From Lysobacterales bacterium (GTDB lineage Bacteria > Pseudomonadota > Gammaproteobacteria > Xanthomonadales > S139-57), in NCBI GenBank assembly GCA_026993285.1, contig JALWTZ010000460.1, positions 1 to 9,983 on the forward strand: 9,983 nt of DNA. Direction: 5' to 3'. A model generated the notes under the pieces. It saw only the letters and a list, made by a program, of their open reading frames with translations, did not search any database and was not told the origin of the DNA. Shown one piece after another: positions 1 to 8,186 of this stretch. Every line of letters begins with the position of its first letter. The stretch's first letter is position 1. Position numbers and translations under genes: made by a program.

Positions 1-1527
1 AAGGATGCTGACCTGGCCGCCCTGCAGGCAGAGCTGGAAGCTGCCCGTAATGCCATGGCCGAGGCGCAGGACAACATGGCCGCAGAGCAGACCGAACCGG
101 TCATGGAAGATGCCCAGGGTGCAGATTTGGCCACCGAAGCTACGGAAGCCGCCTCGGTGGAAGAAATGCCCATGGATGAAATGCCTGCGGATGAGACAGG
201 CGAAATGGAAACCATCCCGGAAACTACCGGTATGGATGAAGCGCAGCCGGATGAGTTCAGCCTGGCCGATGAACCGGTAGCCGAAGGCGAAATGCCAGCC
301 GACGAACCCGCCACGGGTGGAGACGAAATGGCGGACACCATGGCCATGGACGAGACTGAAGCCGGGGCCGAGCCGGGTGTTGATCAGCCCACGGAGAATG
401 CGGGTGATGAAACCACGAGTGAAATGACGACGCCAGCCACCCTCGGTGATCTGGGGGAAAGCGAAGAAAGTGGACCTCTGGGCTTTTCCTGGACGATATG
501 GGGTGCGGCCGGAGGTGGTGTCCTGCTGTTGCTGGTATTGTTGTTGCTGAAGAAGCGCGGCAGCAAGGAAGAGGAAGCGAGCGAAAGCACGCCACCGGAA
601 ATGCCCCCTGTCGATGAGACGGCGGTGGAAGAAACGGAAGCCGAGGAAGTGGCTGAGAGCGTAGAGGAAAGCGTCGAGGAAGTGGGCGAGCAAGAGGACA
701 GCGACCGGACCGAGACCGAAACCGTGGAGCCAGTCATCAGTCTGGACGACGAAGAAGAGCCGGACATCTCGACCCTTGGCCTGGATGACGAAGATGATGT
801 CGATCTTTCCGATATCTATGAAGGCAGTGATGTGGAACATCCTGATCTGGAAGGGCGTGCCGAAGAGGACGATTTCGACTTTGATCTGGGTGAAGAAGCC
901 GAGACAGAGGAAGAGGCGGCTGAACTGGAGACGCAGGATAACGAAGAAACTGAATCGACCGAAGCTGATGCACTCGACTTTGATTTCGAACTGGACGATT
1001 CGGAAGATACGGCTGGAAGTGAAGCCGGGGCCGATGAGCCAGCAGGCGAAGAACTTGCAGAAGAAAGTTTCGAAATGGACTTTGACCTCGACGAGTCAGC
1101 CGATGAAACCACTGACGAAAGTGACGCTGTAGTGGAACTGGATGAAGAAACTGCGAGCGAGGAAGGTCTGGATTTCGACTTTGATCTGGAAGACGACGAA
1201 GCAGCATCGGACGAATCCATGGAAGCGGACACCTCGGAAGCAGCCGAAGAAGCGCCGGTAGTGGAAGAAAGCCTGGAACTGGATGAAGCCCTGGCTAGCG
1301 ATGAAGCACTGGATCTGGAAGACGAGGACGCCGAGGAAGAACTGGAAATTCCCACCGATGACCTGTTCGAGGATGAAGATGCCGTGGCCACCAAGCTGGA
1401 TCTGGCCCGTGCCTACCTCGACATGGGCGACCCGGACGGTGCCCGCACCATGCTGGAGGAAGTGGTGCAGGAAGGCAATGATGAACAGAAAGCTCAGGCC
1501 CAGGAACTGCTGGATGGCATGAACTGA
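1..1527 (+). CDS. fimV: FimV, C-terminal part (5' end outside window)
   Basis: FimV is an inner-membrane, peptidoglycan-associated polar hub protein required for type IV pilus assembly and twitching motility. The frame is open from base 1, so the N-terminal LysM part is missing and the gene has no start here. Visible residues 1-160 are an acidic, Met/Glu/Asp/Pro-rich segment, presumably periplasmic. They are followed by one membrane helix (about bases 484-549, a Leu/Val run ending in KKRG). A long, extremely acidic cytoplasmic region then carries four copies of a D-F-D-[FL]-[DE]-L-like motif about 33 residues apart. The last ~55 residues (from base 1357, starting DDLFEDEDAVATKLDLARAY) match the conserved FimV C-terminal TPR-like domain. 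It ends in TGA just before an intrinsic terminator. The neighbouring truA and trpF agree with the fimV-truA-trpF order known in Pseudomonas. Identification is by family recognition, not a search. Confidence 0.93.
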   Translation, partial: KDADLAALQAELEAARNAMAEAQDNMAAEQTEPVMEDAQGADLATEATEAASVEEMPMDEMPADETGEMETIPETTGMDEAQPDEFSLADEPVAEGEMPADEPATGGDEMADTMAMDETEAGAEPGVDQPTENAGDETTSEMTTPATLGDLGESEESGPLGFSWTIWGAAGGGVLLLLVLLLLKKRGSKEEEASESTPPEMPPVDETAVEETEAEEVAESVEESVEEVGEQEDSDRTETETVEPVISLDDEEEPDISTLGLDDEDDVDLSDIYEGSDVEHPDLEGRAEEDDFDFDLGEEAETEEEAAELETQDNEETESTEADALDFDFELDDSEDTAGSEAGADEPAGEELAEESFEMDFDLDESADETTDESDAVVELDEETASEEGLDFDFDLEDDEAASDESMEADTSEAAEEAPVVEESLELDEALASDEALDLEDEDAEEELEIPTDDLFEDEDAVATKLDLARAYLDMGDPDGARTMLEEVVQEGNDEQKAQAQELLDGMN

Positions 1528-1553
1528 GTGGCCTGGATCAAAACCGTGCAGCG

Positions 1554-1580
1554 AAGCCCCGGCCTGGCCGGGGCTTTTTT
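1554..1580 (+). terminator. Rho-independent terminator of fimV
   Basis: A 10-bp perfect stem (AAGCCCCGGC at 1554-1563, pairing with GCCGGGGCTT at 1567-1576) closes a 3-nt loop and runs into a T tract ending at 1580. It begins 26 nt after the fimV stop, as expected for an intrinsic terminator, and separates fimV from the secreted-protein gene downstream. The rest of the gap to 1771 becomes AT-rich around 1660-1735 and probably holds the next gene's promoter. I could not pick a convincing -35/-10 pair: TTGAAA and TATACA occur, but only 12 bp apart. Confidence 0.93.
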
Positions 1581-1771
1581 GTTACGGTTGCGTTATATCG
1601 TAAGGCCGGTCATGGAGCACGCTATTGCACTGGGAGACACGGTTTTTGAAATGGCTCACAAAGTATACAAAAACACGCCACCATAAAGCCGGGTACCCTG
1701 TATTTATATGTATTTTTCAAATTAAGATGTAGCGGCAGACCATTGAAGGTAGACACAGCGAGGTAAGACTG

Positions 1772-3424
1772 ATGAAAAAACTGTGGATGAACCTGTTGGC
1801 ACTACTGTTTGCCACCCTGGTGCAGGCCCAGACCGTGGAGCCGGAACCGGGCATGTGGTACAACCCGGAACGCTCCGGGCACGGATTCGACCTGAACTTC
1901 TATGGACAAGACACCCTGGCGGTGGTCTGGTACACCTACGACAAGCAGGGATTTCCCATCTGGTATCAGGCCGCCGCTGCCTTTGATGCCGACAACTGGG
2001 AAACCGATCTGTACCAGTATCACTGGGATGGCAGCGCGGCCACGCCAACGGTCGTGGGCAGCATCCGTCTGGAATTCATGGATAACCGCCATGCCACCCT
2101 GATCTGGACCATCGACTACGGTTCGGGCCCGGAAAGCGGCTCGGAACCGGTGGAACTGCTGGTGGCCGAAACCAATCTGCCGCCGGAGAACTATTCCGGC
2201 CACTGGTTCGACCCCGACGAACCCGGCTGGGGCATGACCGTGGGTGACCAGGGCAATATCGAGTTTATCGTGCTCTATTTCTACGATGATGCGGGCAACC
2301 CTACCTGGGCACTGGGAGCGGACGAGCTGCCTGCCGGCAAGGCGCCTTTTACGCTGGACATGCTCAGCTACCGGGGTTTCTGCCCGGGTTGTGAAGCCAT
2401 TACCCCCAGCACGGAAGTGGTTGGCAGCCTCACCCGCGACTTCATTTCCGAAACGGAAGGCACCACCACCTACAGCATGCAACTTTCCAGTGGTCTTTCC
2501 GGCAGCTTCTCGCGCAACAACAGCCCCATTGCACGGGCTTCCGACCCCATGAGTGTGGAGGATCTGGCAGCCGCCCGTTCGCTCGCGATGCTGAACCTGG
2601 TTTCCATCGACCAGACGATTGCCGCCATTCAAAGCCTCAATGGTGCCATCTTCAGCGGCACGGGCAGCCTGGCTTGCCCCATGGTCACGCTGGAAAATGG
2701 CGGCCAGAAAATTACCATGGACTGGGGTACGGGCTGCACGGGCCGGGATGGCAAAACCTATTCCGGCAAGGCCACGATGGAGCTGGAAGGTTATAGCAGT
2801 TCCATGACCGCGATTACCGGCAAGCAAACCATCACCTGGGAAGAGTACCGGGTGGATGGCGAGCTGATGATGGATGGCGTGATGGTGGTCACCCTGCAAC
2901 TGTCGGGCAGCAATGGACTGATGGACGGCAGTATTGCCATGGAATTCACGGAGTTCTACGCGGAGGGCAACTTCCTGAACGGTGGCGTTACCATGAATGT
3001 GCAAGGTTTGAGTACCGTGCCCACCACTCCGGATGAATCCTTCGATTCCATCGAGTATGTCTTCGACCAATTCTATCTGGATGGTATCCGCGTGGATGGC
3101 ACCGTCCTGGTGGAAATGCAGCCTTCTCAACCGGGCGACCTCTATCGGGTTCGCCTCACCGCCGACGCGAATACAGCGGAAGGCCCGGTGAATGGCGTGG
3201 TGGAAGTGGCCCAAACCGGAGAGACCCGCTACGAGTTCGATACGCTGGGTAACTTCATGGTCGGCGCAAGCCAGTTTGTGCTGGAGCATGTCATTGCGGA
3301 CTCCAGCCTGTGTGAGGAAATGCCCATCGCAGGCACCATGCGCTGGATCGAAAGCGGTGTGACCTACAGCCAGACCTTTGACGGCAGCTGTACCTGGCCG
3401 CCCATCGTAGTCAGCGGCGGCTGA
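1772..3424 (+). CDS. Secreted protein of unknown function with two aromatic-rich repeats
   Basis: A 550-residue protein with a clear Sec signal peptide (MKKLW, hydrophobic core, then VQA before Gln20; likely signal peptidase I site). Two homologous repeats of about 116 residues follow. Repeat 1 starts near residue 27 (G-M-W-Y-N-P-E-R-S-G-H-G) and repeat 2 near residue 143 (G-H-W-F-D-P-D-E-P-G-W-G). Each continues with a Y-x-Y/F-Y-D segment, then G-x-P-x-W, then a V-V-G-S strand. Residues 250-290 look helical. The remaining half is beta-rich, has paired cysteines, and contains GTGCTGRDGKTYSG, a motif style seen in secreted bacterial beta proteins. No catalytic motif was recognised. The start is supported by GAGGT at 1760-1764, 7 nt before ATG. 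It is isolated from fimV by a terminator and from truA by a hairpin, so it is probably its own transcription unit. Extracellular or periplasmic location is inferred; function is unknown. Confidence 0.85.
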   Translation: MKKLWMNLLALLFATLVQAQTVEPEPGMWYNPERSGHGFDLNFYGQDTLAVVWYTYDKQGFPIWYQAAAAFDADNWETDLYQYHWDGSAATPTVVGSIRLEFMDNRHATLIWTIDYGSGPESGSEPVELLVAETNLPPENYSGHWFDPDEPGWGMTVGDQGNIEFIVLYFYDDAGNPTWALGADELPAGKAPFTLDMLSYRGFCPGCEAITPSTEVVGSLTRDFISETEGTTTYSMQLSSGLSGSFSRNNSPIARASDPMSVEDLAAARSLAMLNLVSIDQTIAAIQSLNGAIFSGTGSLACPMVTLENGGQKITMDWGTGCTGRDGKTYSGKATMELEGYSSSMTAITGKQTITWEEYRVDGELMMDGVMVVTLQLSGSNGLMDGSIAMEFTEFYAEGNFLNGGVTMNVQGLSTVPTTPDESFDSIEYVFDQFYLDGIRVDGTVLVEMQPSQPGDLYRVRLTADANTAEGPVNGVVEVAQTGETRYEFDTLGNFMVGASQFVLEHVIADSSLCEEMPIAGTMRWIESGVTYSQTFDGSCTWPPIVVSGG

Positions 3425-3446
3425 CCCCACTTGCCAAGCCCTTCGT

Positions 3447-3489
3447 CATGCGCCAGACTCTCGCCTTTTCCGGCGGAGTCTGGCGCATG
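3447..3489 (+). promoter_or_regulatory. Long inverted repeat over the truA ribosome binding site and start codon
   Basis: CATGCGCCAGACTC (3447-3460) and GAGTCTGGCGCATG (3476-3489) are a perfect 14-bp inverted repeat. Inside it, CGCC (3462-3465) pairs with GGCG (3472-3475) around a TTTTCC loop, leaving one bulged T. The right arm contains the preferred truA ATG (3487-3489), and its GGAG ribosome binding site (3475-3478) lies at the base of the inner stem, so the folded RNA would hide both. Only a short T run (CGTTTTG) follows, so it is a poor canonical terminator, though it may still act as one for the upstream gene. The structure is seen directly. A role as translational switch, terminator or protein-binding dyad is inference. 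Confidence 0.6.
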
Positions 3490-4278
3490 CGTTTTGCCCT
3501 GGGGGTGGAATACGACGGTACCGATTTCATGGGCTGGCAGCGGCTGGCCCATGGCCCCAGTGTGCAGGCGGTGGTGGAGCAGGCACTGAGCCGGGTGGCC
3601 GATCATCCGGTGGAAGTCACCTGTGCAGGCCGTACCGATTCCGGCGTGCATGCCGCCGGGCAGGTCATTCATTTCGACAGCGAAGCCAACCGACCCCCGC
3701 ATGCCTGGGTGCTGGGGGGCAACAGCCACCTGCCGCCCACGGTGGCCATACTCTGGGCACAGGCCATGCCGAAGGATTTTCACGCCCGCTACCAGGCAGT
3801 GGCCCGCAGTTACCGCTATACCATCCTCAACCGCAGGCCCCGGCCCGCGCTGGATGCCCGCCGGGTAGCCTGGGTGCGGGAGCCGCTGGACGAACAGCGC
3901 ATGCACCGTGCCGCCCAGGCCCTATTGGGCGAGCATGATTTCACCAGCTTCCGGGCCGCCGGTTGCCAGGCCAGAACGGCGGTGCGTCGCCTGAGCCATC
4001 TGGCGGTGTTTCGCCGGGGGGAACGAGTGATACTGGAAGTGCAGGGCAATGCCTTTCTGCACCACATGGTGCGCAACATCGCCGGTGCGCTCATCCCCGT
4101 GGGCCTGGGCGAACAACCGGAAGACTGGCTGGAAACCCTGCTCCAGGCCCGTGACCGGACCCGGGCCGGCATCACCGCGCCGGCCAGCGGGCTGGTGTTT
4201 CTCGGCCCCGACTATCCGGAAGCCTGCCAGTTGCCCCGTGCCAGCAACCGGCTCTACAGCAAACGGGAAAACCCATGA
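3487..4278 (+). CDS. truA: tRNA pseudouridine(38-40) synthase TruA
   Basis: TruA isomerises uridines 38-40 in the anticodon arm of many tRNAs to pseudouridine in the cytoplasm. With this start the product has 263 residues, close to E. coli TruA (270). It opens with the family pattern M-R-F-A-L-G-V-E-Y-D-G. The catalytic aspartate lies in CAGRTDSGVHA (Asp51), and RSYRYTI and GNAFLHHMVRNIAG are conserved core segments. An in-frame ATG at 3448 would add 13 residues but has no ribosome binding site and lies in the other arm of the hairpin. ATG 3487 has GGAG 8 nt upstream and gives the usual N-terminus. The stop overlaps the trpF start (ATGA at 4275-4278), implying translational coupling. It is the first gene of the truA-trpFBA operon. 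Confidence 0.95.
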   Translation: MRFALGVEYDGTDFMGWQRLAHGPSVQAVVEQALSRVADHPVEVTCAGRTDSGVHAAGQVIHFDSEANRPPHAWVLGGNSHLPPTVAILWAQAMPKDFHARYQAVARSYRYTILNRRPRPALDARRVAWVREPLDEQRMHRAAQALLGEHDFTSFRAAGCQARTAVRRLSHLAVFRRGERVILEVQGNAFLHHMVRNIAGALIPVGLGEQPEDWLETLLQARDRTRAGITAPASGLVFLGPDYPEACQLPRASNRLYSKRENP

Positions 4279-4915
4279 AGCGCAGAACCCGCATCAAGAT
4301 CTGTGGCCTGACCCGCGTGGAAGATGTACAGGCCTGTGTACAGTCCGGCGTGGATGCCATCGGTCTGGTCTTTGTCGAGCAAAGCCCGCGTAATCTCACG
4401 CTGGAACAGGGCGCGGCGTTGCGGGCTGAAATTCCGGCCTTTGTCCAGGTGGTGGCCCTGCTGATGAACCCGCAAGCCGGGCAGGTGGAGGCGTTGCTGC
4501 GGCAGGTGCAGCCGGATCTGCTGCAGTTTCACGGCCAGGAGACGGCGGCCTTCTGTAAGCAGTGGCGGCGTGGCTATCTCAAGGCCATTGCGATGAAAAA
4601 CCGGCCCATGGCCGAGATCGAAGCGGAAATCGCGCAGCATCACCAGGCCCGTGGCCTGCTGCTGGACGCCCACGCGCCGGGCGAGCAGGGCGGCAGCGGC
4701 CAGCGCTTCGACTGGAATCACTTGCCGGCCGTGCCGCGAGAGCGGCTTATCCTTGCCGGAGGATTGCGCCCGGACAATATCCGTGCTGCAATCGCCCAGG
4801 TTCGCCCCGGTGCGGTGGACTTGAGCTCCGGCGTGGAGCAGGCACCGGGCATCAAGAGTCCCGAAAAAATCCAACAACTGGTGCAACAGGTGCGCCAGGC
4901 TGATCAGGAGTGCGC

Positions 4916-4919
<4 letters not shown>
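4275..4919 (+). CDS. trpF: Phosphoribosylanthranilate isomerase
   Basis: TrpF converts N-(5-phosphoribosyl)anthranilate to CdRP, the third step of tryptophan synthesis from chorismate, in a TIM-barrel fold. The 214-residue monofunctional protein has the beta-1 signature K-I-C-G-L-T-R with the catalytic base Cys10. The general acid Asp131 is in LLLDAHAPGEQGGSG, and the phosphate-binding loop is LAGGLRPDN. The C-terminal V-D-L-S-S-G-V-E segment is also typical. It is not fused to TrpC as in enterobacteria. It overlaps truA and trpB by ATGA at both ends. No trp leader peptide or attenuator is visible upstream, so regulation follows the truA promoter or an outside signal. Confidence 0.96.
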
Positions 4920-6111
<1,192 letters not shown>

Positions 6112-6115
<4 letters not shown>

Positions 6116-6915
6116 ACCGCATCGACCAATGCCTGCAACAGGCCCGCGCCGATGGCCGCACCGTGCTGGTGCCCTATGTGACCGCCGGTGATCCCAAGCC
6201 CGCTTACACCGTGCCCATGCTGCACGCGTTGGTGGAAGCCGGGGCCGACCTGATCGAGCTGGGCGTGCCCTTCACCGACCCCATGGCCGATGGCCCCACC
6301 ATCCAGCACGCCTATGAACGGGCACTGGCCCAGGGCATGACCCTGCGCAAGGTGCTGCAGATGGTGAAGACCTTCCGCCAGGACAACCAGCACACCCCGC
6401 TGATTCTCATGGGCTACACCAACTCGGTGGAACGCATGGGCTATGAAAGCTTCATTCAGGCCGCCGTGGATGCGGGTGTGGATGGCCTGCTGCTGGTGGA
6501 TTTGCCGGTGGAGGAAAGCGGTGACTTCCGGCAGCAGTTGCAGGCCGCCGGCCTGCACCAGATTTTCCTGGTGGCCCCCACCACCTCGGAAAGCCGCCTG
6601 GCACGCATTGGCCGGGCCGCTGGCGGTTTTGTCTACTTCGTTTCCATGAAAGGCGTGACCGGTAGTCGGGGCGTGGATGTGGAGGAAATCCGCCCGCACC
6701 TGCAAAAACTGCGTGCCCATACCGCGCTGCCGGTGGGCGTGGGTTTCGGCATCACCGATGCGGAAAGCGCCTGCGCGGTGGCGGAAGTGGCCGATGCGGT
6801 CATCATCGGCAGCGCGCTGGTGAAAACCCTGTGCCAGGCCGAAAGCGAAGCCGATGCCACCGCCCGTGCCCGGGCCTTTCTCGCTCCCATCCGCGAGGCA
6901 CTGGACCGGCGCTGA
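6112..6915 (+). CDS. trpA: Tryptophan synthase alpha chain
   Basis: TrpA cleaves indole-3-glycerol phosphate to indole and glyceraldehyde 3-phosphate, and channels indole to TrpB. The 267-residue TIM-barrel protein keeps the family numbering: Glu49 in L-I-E-L-G-V-P-F and Asp60 in D-P-M-A-D-G-P are the catalytic pair. The loop-6 segment S-M-K-G-V-T-G and the phosphate site G-V-G-F-G-I are present. The start overlaps the trpB stop (ATGA at 6112-6115). The next gene begins 1 nt after its stop. trpF, trpB and trpA together make the distal half of the pathway; trpE, G, D and C are not in the window. Confidence 0.97.
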
Positions 6916-6916
6916 C

Positions 6917-7723
6917 ATGGAGGCCCGCTGGCTGCCGGAGCGCATCGTCTGCCTGACGGAAGAAACCACCGAGCTGCTCTACCTGCTGGGCGAGCAGCAG
7001 CGTATCGTGGGCATATCCGGCTTCACCGTGCGCCCGAAGCAAGCGCGCAAGGAAAAACCCAAGGTCTCGGCCTTCACCTCCGCCAAAGTCGACCGTATTC
7101 TGGCCCTGCAACCGGACCTGGTGCTGGGTTTCTCCGACATGCAGGCCGACATCGCCGCCGAACTGGTGCGGGCCGGGGTGCAGGTGCATATCTACAACCA
7201 GCGCAGCCTGGAAGAAATCTTCGCCTTCATCGCCCATCTGGGCCGTACCGTGGGGCGGGAAGCGGATACCCTGGCTTGGCTGGCGCAAACCCGGCAGCGC
7301 CTGGCGGCCATTGGCGAACGCATGGCGGCCTACCCGCGCAGGCCCCGGGTGTATTTCGAGGAATGGCCGGAGCCGAAAATCTGCGGCATCCGCTGGGTCA
7401 GCGAGCTGATTGAGCTGGCCGGCGGGCAGGACTGCTTCGCCGGGCAGGCCCGTTCCGCCGCCGCCAAAGGGCGCATACTGGCGGATGACCAGCCGGTGTT
7501 GCAGGCGAGGCCCGAGATCATCATCGGTTCCTGGTGCGGGCGCAAGTTCCGCCCGGAGCAGGTGGTCGCCCGCCCGGGCTGGGATGGGTTGCCGGCGGTG
7601 AAAAACGGGCAGATCTTCGAAATCAAATCGGCGGAAATCCTCCAGCCGGGCCCGGCCTGCCTCACCGATGGCCTGGACCGGCTGGTGGCCATCATCGAAC
7701 AGTGGCAGCAGGCCCATGGCTGA
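6917..7723 (+). CDS. Cobalamin-binding-protein-like, helical-backbone metal receptor fold (BtuF-like), no signal peptide
   Basis: A 268-residue protein of the Peripla_BP_2 / BtuF-like type, normally the periplasmic receptor of vitamin B12 or iron-chelate ABC importers. Visible features are an N-terminal E-R-I-V-C-L-T-E-E-T-T-E-L-L-Y-L-L-G strand-helix (residues 8-25), VDRILALQPDLVLGF (58-72), YFEEWPEP (146-153), GIRWVSELIELAGG (157-170), GSWCGRKFRP (204-213) and a C-terminal PGPACLTDGL helix start. There is no signal peptide: the protein begins MEARWLPERIV and goes straight into the fold, so it should be cytoplasmic unless exported otherwise. No permease or ATPase gene is adjacent. ATG 6917 is chosen because an earlier in-frame ATG (6854) would run 62 nt into trpA and adds residues unlike the family. 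The Shine-Dalgarno is weak, so translation probably depends on trpA. Ligand and role are unknown; cobalamin binding is only the family's usual label. Confidence 0.82.
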   Translation: MEARWLPERIVCLTEETTELLYLLGEQQRIVGISGFTVRPKQARKEKPKVSAFTSAKVDRILALQPDLVLGFSDMQADIAAELVRAGVQVHIYNQRSLEEIFAFIAHLGRTVGREADTLAWLAQTRQRLAAIGERMAAYPRRPRVYFEEWPEPKICGIRWVSELIELAGGQDCFAGQARSAAAKGRILADDQPVLQARPEIIIGSWCGRKFRPEQVVARPGWDGLPAVKNGQIFEIKSAEILQPGPACLTDGLDRLVAIIEQWQQAHG

Positions 7724-8045
7724 AAGTACCTGCAGCCAGTGTGGCCAAACCTTTCCCTGCCTGGCAGGCGGCAACTGCTGGTGCATGCAAGGGCCGGCAC
7801 ACCTGCGCCTGCCGATAGCGGAAGGGCAGGGCTGTTTGTGCCCCGATTGCCTGGTCAAGGCCCTGCGAGCCACCCACGGCCCCTTCGACCGGGGCCGCCC
7901 GCAACCTGCCCACCCCGCCGGTGGGCTCCAGCCCGGCATCGACTACCGGATGGAAAACGGCAAGCTGGTGTTTTCCACCTGGTACCTGCTCAAGCGCGGC
8001 TTCTGCTGCGGCAATGGATGCAGAAACTGCCCCTATGGCGAGTAA
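7716..8045 (+). CDS. Cysteine-rich CWC / DUF5522 fusion protein
   Basis: A 109-residue protein with 12 cysteines. Residues 1-50 resemble the cysteine-rich CWC family: CSQC, then C15, then CWC at 21-23, then CLCPDCL at 40-46. Residues 75-109 resemble DUF5522: D-Y-R-M-E-N-G-K-L-V-F-S-T-W-Y-L-L-K-R-G-F-C-C-G-N-G-C-R-N-C-P-Y. A Pro/His-rich linker joins them. The cysteine spacing suggests metal binding (zinc or an iron-sulfur cluster); this is inference, and no function is established that I know of. ATG 7716 overlaps the end of the preceding gene by 8 nt, so the two are almost certainly co-translated. A start further upstream in this frame would overlap deeply and lacks the CWC family N-terminus. 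It is the last gene of the truA-trp operon; no clear terminator follows. Confidence 0.85.
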   Translation: MAESTCSQCGQTFPCLAGGNCWCMQGPAHLRLPIAEGQGCLCPDCLVKALRATHGPFDRGRPQPAHPAGGLQPGIDYRMENGKLVFSTWYLLKRGFCCGNGCRNCPYGE

Positions 8046-8117
8046 TGGCATGCCCTTTCAATCTTCCTTGCGCCGCCAGGGTTTCTCTTACATACTGGCA
8101 AGGGGGAGGGAAAGAGA

Positions 8118-8186
8118 ATGGCTTGTTTGTGTTTCACAGGACCTGCTCGTAGTTCAGGCCCGGTTACCGGTGGCAGCACATGTTGA
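8118..8186 (+). other. Possible 22-codon leader ORF before the sensor gene
   Basis: ATG 8118 is preceded at an ideal 8-nt distance by GGAGG (8105-8109), the strongest ribosome binding sequence in this part of the window. The frame encodes 22 residues (begins MACLCFTG, ends GSTC) and stops with TGA at 8184-8186, overlapping the start of the downstream ORF at 8180 by 7 nt. The downstream ATG has only a weak ribosome binding site, so this could be a leader that couples translation. A TTGCGC (8068) and CATACT (8091) pair 17 bp apart is a weak possible promoter. The peptide has no recognisable family and may be chance. Confidence 0.22.

Noticed and set aside
384..1394. Serine-rich open frames antisense to fimV
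   Set aside because: The Ser runs are complements of the Glu/Asp codons of FimV, a common shadow of acidic genes.
1625..1711. Promoter for the secreted protein
   Set aside because: The region is AT-rich, but TTGAAA/TATACA are only 12 bp apart and other pairs match poorly, so no position is claimed.
1802..3430. 542-codon open frame on the minus strand
   Set aside because: It is the antisense of the secreted-protein gene; its product is His/Gly/Ala-rich without motifs, while the + strand has a signal peptide and repeats.
3448..3486. Longer truA start at ATG 3448
   Set aside because: No ribosome binding site, lies in the hairpin's left arm and adds 13 residues not typical of TruA; ATG 3487 has GGAG and the usual N-terminus.
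3425..3486. trp attenuator or leader peptide upstream of the operon
   Set aside because: No short ORF with tandem Trp codons is present; the hairpin is a single structure without a visible alternative antiterminator.
4910..4915. GTG start for trpB
   Set aside because: The GTG overlaps the AGGAG sequence that serves ATG 4916, which gives the standard TrpB N-terminus.
6854..6916. Earlier start for the BtuF-like gene, which might supply a leader
   Set aside because: It overlaps trpA by 62 nt, has no ribosome binding site, and its Pro-rich residues do not form a signal peptide.
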